Source: Treponema sp. (lineage in GTDB: Bacteria; Spirochaetota; Spirochaetia; Treponematales; Treponemataceae). Taken from it: a stretch of DNA of 64,000 nucleotides. The notes under the pieces were generated by a model. It ran no database searches. It was not told the origin of the DNA and worked only from the letters and a program-made list of their open reading frames with translations. The translations under genes were made by a program, and so were the position numbers. This document shows positions 27,735-37,239 of this stretch, piece by piece. Position 1 is the first letter of the stretch. Each line of letters starts with the position of its first letter. Location: assembly GCA_024402475.1 (NCBI GenBank), contig JAKSTQ010000003.1:62001-126000 (forward strand). Direction: 5' to 3'.

Positions 27735-28696
27735 TATTTAGTCCTTAATAAAATTCTTTTAGCAATAGAAGCCCATTTGTTCAATGGATAAGGAAGCTGG
27801 CGGGCTTCTTTTTTTCTTGCAGCGATTTCAAGTTTTGAAATTTTATGGTCAACAAAAACAGCAGGCGGATGTTTTAAAGGCAGTTCGAGTTTTTCGTATT
27901 TTGAATCTGCAAAATTGCTTTTAAGGTTTGCATGAGTTGCATCTGCAGAAGCTGTTCCGATATTAGAAACAAGATTGACATTTGGAACAATACTGAAACC
28001 AGCTTCTTTTGCAACAGCATAACACCAGCGAGAATCCCATGTAGGAATGACATTGTGTGCAAGATCAAAAAGTCTTGTAAAATGATAGTTTTCGCTTGCC
28101 TGTGGAAAAATGTATTTCATAAAGCCAGTCTTTTTAAGATCCGGCCAGTCTTTCATTTCGTAATCAAAATATTTCCATGCACGGGCCCAGGTTGCCCATC
28201 CCCAGATATCAACCATTCTTGTAAAGCGGTAGCTGTAAGGAGAATCAATTTTTTTGAGGACTTTGTTAAGGCCTGCAATCTGCATGATGCGGCTGTCGTC
28301 TTTATAGCGTTCCAGAAGTTCAGTCGCAAAAGTAAAAAAGTCAGGACTTGGAATGCAGTCGTCTTCAAAAATCATGGCGCGGTCAACAAGACTAAACACT
28401 TTTGTAAGCCCGCTTGAAACGCGTCTGTCGCAGCCCATGTTTTCTTTTGAATAAATACGAGTTACCTGACATTCCCATGGAATATCTTTGAATATGGCAC
28501 GGGTAGCAGCGCATTTTTTTACATCATCAGGACGGTTCTGTCTTGGGCCGTCTGCAATGATAAAAAGCCTTTGTGGTTTTACGGCAGCAAGAGCATCAAA
28601 AAGTCTTTGAGCTGTATCACAACGGTTAAAGATTATGATTGCAACAGGTGCCAGAGAAAGTTTTTTTTGAGATCGTTTAGTTTTTATTTGTGCCAT
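27734..28696 (-). CDS. GT-A fold glycosyltransferase of a polysaccharide locus
   Basis: This 320-aa protein has a GT-A start (APVAIIIFNRCDTAQRLFDAL), the DXD-like FEDDCIPSPDFF and the segment VDIWGWATWARAWKYFD, found in a family of bacterial surface-glycan transferases. The donor and linkage are unknown. The ATG at 28696 is chosen because GGA lies 7 nt upstream; an ATG at 28705 is possible. It overlaps the 3' end of the GT32-like gene by 13 nt and its stop touches the start of the fucosyltransferase gene, so all are translated in series. Confidence 0.75.
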   Translation of the reverse strand: MAQIKTKRSQKKLSLAPVAIIIFNRCDTAQRLFDALAAVKPQRLFIIADGPRQNRPDDVKKCAATRAIFKDIPWECQVTRIYSKENMGCDRRVSSGLTKVFSLVDRAMIFEDDCIPSPDFFTFATELLERYKDDSRIMQIAGLNKVLKKIDSPYSYRFTRMVDIWGWATWARAWKYFDYEMKDWPDLKKTGFMKYIFPQASENYHFTRLFDLAHNVIPTWDSRWCYAVAKEAGFSIVPNVNLVSNIGTASADATHANLKSNFADSKYEKLELPLKHPPAVFVDHKISKLEIAARKKEARQLPYPLNKWASIAKRILLRTK

Positions 28697-29550
28697 AGAT
28701 TCCATAATAAAAGTGCTTTGATTATTTTTTTAGAATAATAAATAATTCCATGTTTTTCCCAGCTGACATCCCAGTAATGAATTGCAAGAGAAGATTCTTT
28801 TACATATTTTTGTTTTAATTTCTGCCAGTGAGCTTCTGTGCGTTTATAGTTAGGAAGAGGATATAAATAATCAGTAGGGAAAAATACATCAGTAGAAAGA
28901 ATTTTTCCCGGATGAGATAAAATATTTCTTGTAAAAAATGCAGGTCCTGTTGTGTTTAGAATTGTATCAGTGTTTTGAGATTCAAGAGGCTTTGAAAGAA
29001 TTTCAGAAATAAAATTGATAAACGGATGGTCAGGAATACATGCAATCAGTCCGTTTGCAATTTCAGGAGATGTGGCATAAATGTTTCCTGCAAAAAGAGT
29101 AGTGCAGTCGCAAAGGTCTTTAAAACTTTTGAGGCATTCAAAATCAGTATCAGCATAAATGCCACCGAATTTTTTAAGGATGGCATAACGGGCGATATCA
29201 CTTTTTGCACCAAAGTTTTTTGTATTTAAATATATGTCTTTAGTCCTGTCATCCAGGATTTCAAGAATTTTTTCATCATCCCATAAATGATATTCAAAGT
29301 CAGGGTTCATTTTTTTCCAGGAACTTGTCCATGGAATATAACGTTCAGGAAGAGGTGAACCAATCCAGATCTGATGAATAATATGAGGTATTCCGTTTGG
29401 AATTTTATTTCCCTTAATGCAGGAATTGTAGTTATTAAAATTCTTTGCAAAAAATTCCCATTCATCAAGATTGCAGATTGTAGAATCGATGTCAGGGAGG
29501 AAAGTATTCTGTTGATAAAAGTCAGTTTCTTTAAATTGTTCTAAAGTCAT
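28684..29550 (-). CDS. GT32-like glycosyltransferase with DXD motif
   Basis: This 288-aa enzyme resembles the GT32 (OCH1/capsular) group: IPHIIHQIWIGSPLPERY near residue 55, then KSDIARYAILKKFGGIYADTDF with the metal-binding DTD near 140. Bacterial members transfer galactose, mannose or GlcNAc onto surface glycans. The C terminus ends in AIHYWDVSWEKHG and a basic hydrophobic tail that could touch the membrane. It overlaps the upstream gene's stop by 4 nt, consistent with one transcript started at the 30626 promoter. Confidence 0.85.
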   Translation of the reverse strand: MTLEQFKETDFYQQNTFLPDIDSTICNLDEWEFFAKNFNNYNSCIKGNKIPNGIPHIIHQIWIGSPLPERYIPWTSSWKKMNPDFEYHLWDDEKILEILDDRTKDIYLNTKNFGAKSDIARYAILKKFGGIYADTDFECLKSFKDLCDCTTLFAGNIYATSPEIANGLIACIPDHPFINFISEILSKPLESQNTDTILNTTGPAFFTRNILSHPGKILSTDVFFPTDYLYPLPNYKRTEAHWQKLKQKYVKESSLAIHYWDVSWEKHGIIYYSKKIIKALLLWNLWHK

Positions 29551-30626
29551 CTGGCAAAGAGCTTCCTTTTTGCAAATCTAAAACAGCGGCCTGGAAATCT
29601 GATGATCCACATCATGATCTGGTAAGGTTTGTTTTTATTTAAGCGGACAGGCTTCCATAAGAAAATTTCGCCAAGATATTCTTTCTGTTTTTCAACTGGC
29701 CACAAAAGTATCTGATCAATGTTATTCATTATTTTTGAATAGCAGCCTTTGCCGTTTAAAACATGCCAGACAGGAAAGTTTTCATCACCATCAGTAACGG
29801 TAGTATATGATTTATCAGTCCACATGCGTTTTGTAATGTCTTTTGCTGTGTCGTAAGGAAGACCTGCAGTGTTATAAAAATAAGAAAAGAAATGGGCTTC
29901 TTCGTTTAATTTTACGGCAGAAGAATCTTTAAAAAATCGTTCTTTATTGAAAGCATATAAATCATCAAAACCGTTTGAGATTTTTTTACAGAAGTCATAA
30001 GTGCAGCACAAAAGTTCGCCACAGGAATAATAAACATCTTTGTCTTTAAGAATGCGTTTATTCTTGCTGTCGTATTCAATAAAAAGATCTTTCATCTGTG
30101 CAAGAGAAATGCCGTCAATAACTGTGTCTGCAGATGCGTCTTTAAAATCAGTACTTAAGGTAAGGGCAGGAAATTCCTTAAGGCGATCAAATACAAAATC
30201 AAGATTTTTAAGAACAAGACAGTCGCTGTCCAGAATCAGAAGGTTGTCCTTTTTTCTGAAGTTTTTAACGAACCAGTTTACGCAGTCAAATTCATAGAGT
30301 TGGTTTCCAAACTGACCAAACCAACCTTTAGGCGGTCTGTAAGTAAAAGGAAGTACAACAGTTTCAACATTTATCTTTTTTAATTCTTTGAGAATTTCTA
30401 CGCCGTCAACACATAAATCATCTTTATCATAATTTGTAAAAAGAATGTGTTTTGCCTGAGGGTTATAATGGCAGGAAAGCTTAAAGAAAATATAAACACA
30501 TCTCCAGTATTTAGCCTGAGCTTTTGGATCAGAACTTAAAGTTCCAACCTGCGGAAAAAAAGTTGCTTCCTCTGGAGAATCAAGATAAATCCATGTTGAG
30601 ATTACATTAGTACTATTTGAACTCAT
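29547..30626 (-). CDS. Putative GT-A glycosyltransferase
   Basis: This 359-aa protein is not a close match to any family I can name. It has a GT-A-like centre (FGNQLYEFDCVNWF then NLLILDSDCLVLKNLDFV, with a DSD metal motif near residue 140) and a basic C-terminal segment (FPGRCFRFAKRKLF). The start at 30626 is taken because a good promoter ends 6 nt before it. The longer in-frame extension to 30779 would run through that promoter and into the upstream gene. It heads a four-gene run ending in the GT11 gene at 26844. Confidence 0.7.
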   Translation of the reverse strand: MSSNSTNVISTWIYLDSPEEATFFPQVGTLSSDPKAQAKYWRCVYIFFKLSCHYNPQAKHILFTNYDKDDLCVDGVEILKELKKINVETVVLPFTYRPPKGWFGQFGNQLYEFDCVNWFVKNFRKKDNLLILDSDCLVLKNLDFVFDRLKEFPALTLSTDFKDASADTVIDGISLAQMKDLFIEYDSKNKRILKDKDVYYSCGELLCCTYDFCKKISNGFDDLYAFNKERFFKDSSAVKLNEEAHFFSYFYNTAGLPYDTAKDITKRMWTDKSYTTVTDGDENFPVWHVLNGKGCYSKIMNNIDQILLWPVEKQKEYLGEIFLWKPVRLNKNKPYQIMMWIIRFPGRCFRFAKRKLFAR

Positions 30627-30632
30627 AACTTC

Positions 30633-30661
30633 ATTATAACAGAAGGGGGAGAATTTGTCGA
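30633..30661 (-). promoter_or_regulatory. Promoter for a leaderless glycosyltransferase gene
   Basis: On the reverse strand TCGACA (30656-30661), 17 bp and a perfect TATAAT (30633-30638) end exactly 6 nt before the ATG at 30626. There is no Shine-Dalgarno. Confidence 0.7.
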
Positions 30662-30678
30662 GGAAAGGGGGAGAAAGC

Positions 30679-31533
30679 TTAGGGATTGATTTTAATCCAG
30701 TCCGGGCAGACAATGTGTTTGCTGTCTTCGTATTCCTTAGGGTAAGCAAATTCTTTGTGAATCCATGGATCAGGTGCAATAATAATTTTGTCTTTATTCT
30801 GAATTAAAAATGCACCCCACCAGCTGAAAGTTGAATTTGCAATTATTCCGTTTTTGCAGCAGCTCATTAAGAAAAGGTCAAAGCCAGGATCATTAATAAG
30901 TTCAGCATCTGAATAAAAATCATTGGCAATGAAATAATCAAATTCCATGTTGCTGGCAGCTTTTATCTGTTTTAAAAGATTGCTGGAAAATTCAATGTCA
31001 TTTGTAAAAATATAAAATTTTGTGGCAGGCTGTTTTTCAATGATTTTCTTTATGCTTTTAGAATAATATTCAGGAGTAGTAATTCCGCCTAAGGTTTTAA
31101 GACCTTTGTAATCTCCGCCTCTGATGTGAATAAAGCAGGAGTTATCTGCAATAATTTTTTTGTAAAGTTCAGTCTGAGAATATTTATCTGCCCTTAAAAA
31201 TGACATAAGGGGCTTGTTATATTTTTCTTTGAGGAAGATTGAACACTGACAGTCCTGAAAAAAATCAGTAAGGTAACTGCGGTAAAAATATTTTGCAATG
31301 ACTTTCTTTGCAGCAAGTTTTACCTTGATGGCAGGTTTTGAAGGCTGGTAAATAAGTTTTTTGTATTCAGCAGGAATATCAAAAATTCCGCACAGGTCTG
31401 TCTGCTGTCCAAGCTTATTATATTCTTTGTTGAGAATGTAGCGGACTTTCTGTCCGTGTTCAATTAAATAAAGACCATAAATGTACTGAAAGATCTGATT
31501 ACCAAGGCCGCCAAAAATTTTAATTGTAGTCAT
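30679..31533 (-). CDS. Second GT11-family fucosyltransferase-like protein
   Basis: This 284-aa protein starts IKIFGGLGNQIFQYIYGLYL and carries CFIHIRGGDYKGL and GIIANSTFSWWGAFLI, the GT11 motifs. It is diverged from the first copy at 26844, so the two probably have different acceptors rather than being a recent duplication. It should use GDP-fucose in the cytoplasm. It follows the GT25-like gene after 3 nt in a six-gene run that begins at 36300. Confidence 0.87.
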   Translation of the reverse strand: MTTIKIFGGLGNQIFQYIYGLYLIEHGQKVRYILNKEYNKLGQQTDLCGIFDIPAEYKKLIYQPSKPAIKVKLAAKKVIAKYFYRSYLTDFFQDCQCSIFLKEKYNKPLMSFLRADKYSQTELYKKIIADNSCFIHIRGGDYKGLKTLGGITTPEYYSKSIKKIIEKQPATKFYIFTNDIEFSSNLLKQIKAASNMEFDYFIANDFYSDAELINDPGFDLFLMSCCKNGIIANSTFSWWGAFLIQNKDKIIIAPDPWIHKEFAYPKEYEDSKHIVCPDWIKINP

Positions 31534-31536
31534 GCT

Positions 31537-32301
31537 TTACCTGTAAATTATTTTTGATATCGGAAGAAATGTTTTGATAAACAATCTGCTGTGATTAAAT
31601 ATTTTAGTAAGAAGTCCTGTTTTTCGTGTGTTCGAAACCGGAGCTTTTTGTGCAGTCTCTCCATGAAAGCCAATAAGGGAATTAACGCCGTATTCAGGAT
31701 TTTCTTCTACGATAAACGGTCGTAATACAAACAGTTTAATTTTCTTTTTGTAAACGCCCCATTCATCAGAGACATAACTTACTTTAGGCCAGTTTTCAAA
31801 CATAGTCTGAGCTGCAGTGCGTTCAACATAATAACCGCATGCAGAAGTAGGTGTGTTAACCGGTGCTTTAACTTTGTAATTTCCTGTTTTTAATATAGAG
31901 GCCTTAGAACAGTAAATCTTTGCACCAAACAGTTTATCCATTTTGATTATAAAATTACTGTTCTTACCGCTTTTTGCATAGGCATCAAGAGCTGATACAA
32001 CTTTTTCAAAATCATCGTGGAGTAAAACATCGTCTTCGATAATTGCAGCACCCGGCAGATTGTTGTCAATTATATATTGAAGGGCTCGTCTGTGAGAAAT
32101 ACAGCAGGCAACTTCACCAAAACTGCGTGGGCTGGAATTTGAAAAATCAGTATATTCACCTATGTTGTCATCATTAAGAATTTTTTTATCAAACCCGTTG
32201 ATAAATACAGGTTCAAGTTCTGTAAAGCGTTCAAACTGTTTTAAGATGCCTGCTTTTCTGTCTGTGGCAGTTTCAAGATGAATAATAAGTACTGGTATCA
32301 T
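31537..32301 (-). CDS. GT25-family LPS-type glycosyltransferase
   Basis: This 254-aa enzyme is of the GT25 family (PF01755). It has IPVLIIHLETATDRKAGILKQF at the N terminus, EVACCISHRRALQYII, and the EDD motif in AAIIEDDVLLHDDF (near residue 90). Then comes ACGYYVERTAAQTM. Characterised members are mostly beta-1,4- or beta-1,3-galactosyltransferases of lipooligosaccharide, such as LgtB, LgtE and the H. pylori enzyme that builds Lewis antigens. The start and the preceding stop share TAATG at 32301. Confidence 0.88.
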   Translation of the reverse strand: MIPVLIIHLETATDRKAGILKQFERFTELEPVFINGFDKKILNDDNIGEYTDFSNSSPRSFGEVACCISHRRALQYIIDNNLPGAAIIEDDVLLHDDFEKVVSALDAYAKSGKNSNFIIKMDKLFGAKIYCSKASILKTGNYKVKAPVNTPTSACGYYVERTAAQTMFENWPKVSYVSDEWGVYKKKIKLFVLRPFIVEENPEYGVNSLIGFHGETAQKAPVSNTRKTGLLTKIFNHSRLFIKTFLPISKIIYR

Positions 32302-33320
32302 TATTTTGTGGATCCCTGTTTTAACAGCTGTTTAATTCTGCTTAATAATAACATAATTCCCGGACAATGATAATATAAACACAGTTTAACAAGTTCTGAT
32401 TTTGAATACAGATGTCTATCAAGACTTAAAGGATAAGTTTTAAAAGACTGTTTATACAATTCAAGAATCTGCTGTGCATTGTAAGGATATTTACTGCAGT
32501 CTTTTGTCTGAATAAGGTTTACATAAAAAGTATAGATAAGTGTAAAGCGATACTGTTTAACGCAGGCAGCAAAATATTTGTTGTCTTTTTCTTTAAAGAA
32601 ATCAAGTCGTTCCTGTATAGCTTCAAGAAAGTCAAAATTGTGTAAACCAAAGCCGTTGCCTGTAATGCTTGAAGGACGCTGGTAGTAATAATATGTGATA
32701 GCCTCAACTTTACATATACTTGAGGTATTATAATAAAATTTCCAGTTTGTAAATTCATCTTCGTGATATTTACCGACAGGAAACATAATTTTTTTTAAAA
32801 TTTTTCTAGGGATTAATTTATTCCATGCAGTTACATATTCAACTTCAATGTTATTTATAAGTAAATCGTCTAAAATTTTGGTACTAGAATATTTATGTAT
32901 TATAGGATTGTTGTTTTTTGATATGAAAATCTCATTATGATCAGAAAATTTTTGAACTTTCCCAACACTGATATCACAACCTTCACGAGAAATTGCGTTA
33001 TATAATAATTCAATACAGTCAGGAGAAATCAAGTCGTCACTGTCAAGAAAGTAGATAAACTCTCCGGAAGCAGCTTTTACTCCGGAATTTCTTGCAGCAG
33101 ATAAGCCCTTATTTTTTTGATGAATGACTTTTACTTTTTTTGATTTTTTTGCATACTTGTCACAGATCAAAGGGCACTTGTCAGGACTTCCGTCATCAAC
33201 AAGAATGACTTCAATATTTTTGTATGTCTGCGCAAGTACAGAATCGATACAATGCGGAAGAAATTCTTCAACTTTATAAACAGGAATAATAATGCTTATT
33301 AACGGCTTGCTGTTTTTCAT
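32301..33320 (-). CDS. GT2-family glycosyltransferase
   Basis: This 339-aa GT-A protein has the GT2 start ISIIIPVYKVEEFLPHCIDSVLAQTYKNIEVILVDDGSPD, KGLSAARNSG and the metal motif DSDD near residue 95. The C-terminal half is less conserved and ends in a hydrophobic, basic stretch. Donor and linkage are unknown. AGGAG lies before the ATG. Its sequence is close in style to the GT2 enzyme at 34391-35521, suggesting an old duplication within the locus. Confidence 0.9.
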   Translation of the reverse strand: MKNSKPLISIIIPVYKVEEFLPHCIDSVLAQTYKNIEVILVDDGSPDKCPLICDKYAKKSKKVKVIHQKNKGLSAARNSGVKAASGEFIYFLDSDDLISPDCIELLYNAISREGCDISVGKVQKFSDHNEIFISKNNNPIIHKYSSTKILDDLLINNIEVEYVTAWNKLIPRKILKKIMFPVGKYHEDEFTNWKFYYNTSSICKVEAITYYYYQRPSSITGNGFGLHNFDFLEAIQERLDFFKEKDNKYFAACVKQYRFTLIYTFYVNLIQTKDCSKYPYNAQQILELYKQSFKTYPLSLDRHLYSKSELVKLCLYYHCPGIMLLLSRIKQLLKQGSTK

Positions 33321-33362
33321 TTTGTCTTTCTCCTAAAAAAGTCATAACCAGTTTCCCGGATT

Positions 33363-34376
33363 TTATCTGAATAGTTTTTCTGTGCTATCTATCATCAGCT
33401 GTTTTGCTTTTTGTGTAACTTCAAAAATATAATCAACGGCACTATCAAGAATCGGTTTGTTACTGATAAATTCATTGTAATACTTTTTATTACTCCACAA
33501 TTCATGAATCTGATTTGAAAAATCTTCTTCACTCATGGCAGCAAGATTCAAAATGGCTTTAGGATTAATAACCTGAGGTTCAGGATTTTCGCATCCCCAG
33601 TAAAGCGGAATACAACCTGCGTCAATGGACTGGAATAATTTTTCTGTGACATAACCTGGAGTGTTTGTATTTTCAGGACAGATGTTGAACATAAAAGATT
33701 CAAGATATCTGATTTTATTGTCATCATATTTTTTTATAAGGTCATCATCATTATGGTTAAAGGCACCTGCACAATTGACTTTTGTACCTGAATTTTTTTC
33801 CGCAAGATCCATGATTTTTGTACGGATGCCGTTTATATCATGGCGTGCGATGAGGGCTGCAAAATTTTTAGGATTATGTTCTCTGGAATTTAAACTGTCA
33901 ATGCGCTGTTTAATCTGATCTTTTGTCTGACAGCCTTCAAAATAATATAAAATCCATAGTGGGAATCTTACGTATTTAGGATGGTCAATGTAGTCAAATC
34001 CAAAACTTGCATCAAAAATTCCAATCAGATTGTCTTTAAAATCTGTATGATTGTTCTGAACATCTTCGCCAGTCCAGAAAATTCTAACCTGATTTTTGGG
34101 AGCCTTACCAGAAGGACGTTTTGCAAAAGTAGAATAAAAAAGAATGTCAGGTTTATATGAAGAAACAACAGTTCTTTTTTCGTGATCAGGCAAAAAAGTT
34201 TTTAAGTAAAAGCCATTAAAATATTCAGGTGATGCAGCCCAAAAGCCTTTATAATTAATTCTGATTAAATCTGGATTAAGCTTTGCAGACTTTTTATCTT
34301 CCTTGTACTGAGCAGAGGTAACAAATTGAATTGAGTGTTTTATTTCTTTAGCTTTACTGATGATGGATTTTATCAT
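33363..34376 (-). CDS. GT10-family alpha-1,3-fucosyltransferase-like protein
   Basis: This 337-aa protein matches the GT10 family (PF00852). It has IFWTGEDVQNNHTDF, FDYIDHPKYVRFPLWILYYF and the strongly conserved donor block FMFNICPENTNTPGYVTEKLFQSIDAGCIPLYWG near 225-260. Bacterial members such as FutA/FutB of H. pylori transfer fucose from GDP-fucose in alpha-1,3 or alpha-1,4 linkage to GlcNAc, making Lewis structures. The usual H. pylori C-terminal heptad repeats are absent. It sits between two GT2 genes in the six-gene run. Confidence 0.88.
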   Translation of the reverse strand: MIKSIISKAKEIKHSIQFVTSAQYKEDKKSAKLNPDLIRINYKGFWAASPEYFNGFYLKTFLPDHEKRTVVSSYKPDILFYSTFAKRPSGKAPKNQVRIFWTGEDVQNNHTDFKDNLIGIFDASFGFDYIDHPKYVRFPLWILYYFEGCQTKDQIKQRIDSLNSREHNPKNFAALIARHDINGIRTKIMDLAEKNSGTKVNCAGAFNHNDDDLIKKYDDNKIRYLESFMFNICPENTNTPGYVTEKLFQSIDAGCIPLYWGCENPEPQVINPKAILNLAAMSEEDFSNQIHELWSNKKYYNEFISNKPILDSAVDYIFEVTQKAKQLMIDSTEKLFR

Positions 34377-34390
34377 TTGTTTAATTCATC

Positions 34391-35521
34391 CTATTCTGTC
34401 TTGCAGGAAATATATTTATTGATTTTAAAAATTCGTTCAATCTGAAATAAGATAAAAAAGACCAGTAACTTACAGAACTTTACAGTGCAAATTTTTATCG
34501 ATCTGCTTTTGTTTAACTGTTCAGAGCAAAGCAGCATTTTTGAATAATATTTGAATACCAGAATTTTTTTCAGGACGGCGATTCTGCTGTTCTGAATGCC
34601 ATCAAGCAGTTTAAGATATAAATATAATTTATCTTTTGCAGCCGGAAGAAGTTCTGGAATGACAGCCTGTCTTGCCTGTGCAGCTTTAATTATTCCTTTA
34701 GAGTTATATGCTTTTTTTAAGCCAGAAAATAAAATTTCACAATAAATGGAAGAAAGCAGTGTTATGTTCTGTACTGAAAATACATTGTTGTTTTTTAAAA
34801 GTTCAACATATTTTGTGAATAATTTCTTATGAGCATAAAAAAAAGATTCATGATAAGAATTGGAAAGTCCTAAATCCGATTCATGACCTCGCAAAATATA
34901 AGTACATACAGGAATAACACTTATAGAAGAAATTCCTGCAAGATAATCTGCGTTGAATAAAGCATCTTCTGCAATCTGTGTTTTTTCGTCAAATCTTATG
35001 CTGTGTTTTTTTATTATAGAATTTTTAAAAAATTTGTTTCCAGGTTCCCATAAAAAACAATGGGACTGCAGAATACCAAAGGAATTCCAGAAATCCTGAA
35101 TCTGATTGATTACATCAGGAGATTTGCATTCCCGTAAAACTTTTCCGTCAAAAGTGGTATGAGAAATACCTGTAATTACAAGGTCGTAATCGTTTGATTT
35201 AACTTCGTTTGCAAAAACTTCAAGATAATCCTTTGTGATAGTGTCATCGCTGTCAACAAAACAGATGTAGTCGCCGCTGGCTTTTTCAAGACCAAAGTTT
35301 CTGGCAGAACTTACTCCGCCGTTAGGTTTTGAAAATACTTTGATTTTTTTACTGGCCTTTGCAAGATCCTGGCAGACTTTCAGACTGTTGTCTTTTGAAC
35401 CGTCATCAACGAGGATTAATTCAAAATTTGTATAAGTCTGTGCAAGAATGCTTTCGACTGTTTTTTGAACAAGAGTTTCTCTATTGTAAACAGGAACGAT
35501 TATTGAGATTAATTTATTCAT
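34391..35521 (-). CDS. GT2-family glycosyltransferase
   Basis: This 376-aa protein has the GT2 start ISIIVPVYNRETLVQKTVESILAQTYTNFELILVDDGSKD, GGVSSARNFG and DSDD near residue 92. The C terminus (about 320-376) is basic and hydrophobic (KFCKLLVFFILFQIERIFK), likely a membrane-associated tail. Sugar specificity is not predictable. It starts 2 nt after the end of the upstream GT2 gene. Confidence 0.9.
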   Translation of the reverse strand: MNKLISIIVPVYNRETLVQKTVESILAQTYTNFELILVDDGSKDNSLKVCQDLAKASKKIKVFSKPNGGVSSARNFGLEKASGDYICFVDSDDTITKDYLEVFANEVKSNDYDLVITGISHTTFDGKVLRECKSPDVINQIQDFWNSFGILQSHCFLWEPGNKFFKNSIIKKHSIRFDEKTQIAEDALFNADYLAGISSISVIPVCTYILRGHESDLGLSNSYHESFFYAHKKLFTKYVELLKNNNVFSVQNITLLSSIYCEILFSGLKKAYNSKGIIKAAQARQAVIPELLPAAKDKLYLYLKLLDGIQNSRIAVLKKILVFKYYSKMLLCSEQLNKSRSIKICTVKFCKLLVFFILFQIERIFKINKYISCKTE

Positions 35522-35523
35522 CG

Positions 35524-36300
35524 TTATTTGATTACAAGTTTTGCAAGTTTAGTAAAAACAGGAGGAACCAGTAATTTTATGAAATCTTTTACAGCCTGTT
35601 TTACAGAAGCAGGCGGGTATAAATTGTTCTTTCGTTTAATTTCTATGATTTCTTTTTCAGAAGCATCACTGCCGCCAACGCCGCCAAGTTCAAAATATAC
35701 AGAAGGATTGCCTTCGACTAAAAAGTTATCATTTTTATAAAGAGCCTTCAGTTCAAAATCATAGTCAGAGGCAAATCTGTATTTTTCATCATATAAACCG
35801 AATTTGTCGTGAAGTTCCCTTTTGTAGAATAAGCCCTGGTGAGACATGGAACCGTGTTCAAGAAATGCCGGATAACGTACTTCTGTGCAATAAATGGTGC
35901 TGTTATTTACAGGTGTAAGTCCTGCTAAAAGAAAATCTGCTTTTTTAGAACTTAATTTTGCAATGACAGGTGCCAGTGCATCCGGATAATAATAATCGCC
36001 GGAATTCAACATATGCAGATAGGTGCCGCTTGCCATTTTTATGCCTTTGTTCATGGCGTTATAAATTCCACCGTCTTTTTCAGAAACCCATTTAGTAATC
36101 TTAAGAGGAAGCTTTTTGCGGGACTCAAAATCCTTGATTATATTGACGCTTTCGTCTGAACTTCCGCCGTCAATGATAAGATATTCAACATCCTTTTTTT
36201 TGACGTCAGTCTGGGTAAGAACTGAATTAATTGTCTTTTTAAGACCTTCTGCGTTGTTGTAGTTGATTGTAATGATTGTTAATAAAGGTGCACTAGCCAT
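35524..36300 (-). CDS. GT2-family glycosyltransferase, first gene of the fucosyltransferase run
   Basis: This 258-aa protein has LLTIITINYNNAEGLKKTINSVLTQ, LIIDGGSSDES and the acceptor-side KDGGIYNAMNKGIKMASGTYLHMLNSGDYYY. That pattern is shared with WcaA/PglI-like transferases of capsule loci. It is the first gene of the run 36300-30679. It starts on ATG with no Shine-Dalgarno, only 8 nt after a TATAAT (36309-36314), so the message probably has a very short or no leader. Confidence 0.87.
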   Translation of the reverse strand: MASAPLLTIITINYNNAEGLKKTINSVLTQTDVKKKDVEYLIIDGGSSDESVNIIKDFESRKKLPLKITKWVSEKDGGIYNAMNKGIKMASGTYLHMLNSGDYYYPDALAPVIAKLSSKKADFLLAGLTPVNNSTIYCTEVRYPAFLEHGSMSHQGLFYKRELHDKFGLYDEKYRFASDYDFELKALYKNDNFLVEGNPSVYFELGGVGGSDASEKEIIEIKRKNNLYPPASVKQAVKDFIKLLVPPVFTKLAKLVIK

Positions 36301-36507
36301 AATATTATATTATAGAAGAAAAATGTCATGTTGTATAGTTAGGGGGAAGGGAATAACTGCAGTTGCTTGGCTAGAATCAGTACATAGATTTTTAGCATAC
36401 ATTATGGTATACTAAAGTAAACAAAGATAGATTTTATAATTGAAGAGTCCGATGTCACTTTTGCATTGGATAATTTGATTGTTTGAATATAGGAGCATTG
36501 TTGATAT

Positions 36508-37239
36508 ATGAAAATAGTAGGTGTAATTCCAGCAAGATATGAATCAACTCGTATGCCGGGTAAACCATTAGCAGATATTTGTGGAAAGCCAATGATATGG
36601 TGGGTTTATCAACAGGCTGTAAAATGTGAAAAATTATGTGAGGTCGTTGTTGCTGGTGATGATATCCGAATTGAACAAGCGTGTAATGATTTTGGAATGA
36701 AATTTGTTATGACTTCTAAAGCCCATGATACTCCAACTTCCAGATTATATGAAGTAACTCAGAAAATTGATGCAGATTTATATCTTTTGATAATGGGTGA
36801 TGAGCCATTAGTTAATGAAAAAGCTTTTAATCTTGTTATACCAAAAGATTTTGAATCAGGGAATTATGTTGGTGCTTTGACAAATGTCCTTATCAGCCCA
36901 ACTGAAGTAATCGATTATAGTAATCAAAAAGTGGTTACTAATGCCTTGCGTCAGACTTTATTGATTTCACGAAGCCCAATTCCATACCCAAAAGGAACAT
37001 TGGATTTTCAATATGAAAAAGTAACTGGTATTCAAATTTTTTCAAAAATTGCTTTAGATTTCTTTAATAAAACTCCTAAATCTATTTTGGAAAAAGCTGA
37101 AGAAAATGATTTAATGCGGTTTGTTGAAAATGGTATACCTGTAATAATGACTGTTTCTCCATATAAAACGGTCTCAGTTGATACTGTGAAAGATTTGGAA
37201 TATGTGAGAAAATTTATTGAGGAAAATTATGCAGGTTAG
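36508..37239 (+). CDS. KdsB-like CMP-ulosonate cytidylyltransferase
   Basis: This 243-aa protein resembles CMP-KDO synthetase (KdsB): VIPARYESTRMPGKPLADICGKPMI with the CTP-binding loop, then LIMGDEPLV and the C-terminal SVDTVKDLEYVRKFI. The family activates a 3-deoxy-ulosonic acid with CTP. Genuine KDO synthesis would need KdsA, which is not here. Instead an aldolase and a KdsC-like phosphatase follow in tight order, which suggests a related ulosonic acid. AGGAG lies 11 nt before the ATG. The next start overlaps its stop by 11 nt. It opens the AT-rich block. Confidence 0.82.
   Translation: MKIVGVIPARYESTRMPGKPLADICGKPMIWWVYQQAVKCEKLCEVVVAGDDIRIEQACNDFGMKFVMTSKAHDTPTSRLYEVTQKIDADLYLLIMGDEPLVNEKAFNLVIPKDFESGNYVGALTNVLISPTEVIDYSNQKVVTNALRQTLLISRSPIPYPKGTLDFQYEKVTGIQIFSKIALDFFNKTPKSILEKAEENDLMRFVENGIPVIMTVSPYKTVSVDTVKDLEYVRKFIEENYAG

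Noticed and set aside
30627..30779. 51-residue extension of the glycosyltransferase at 29547-30626
   Set aside because: It runs over the promoter and the end of the upstream gene and has no family-like sequence.
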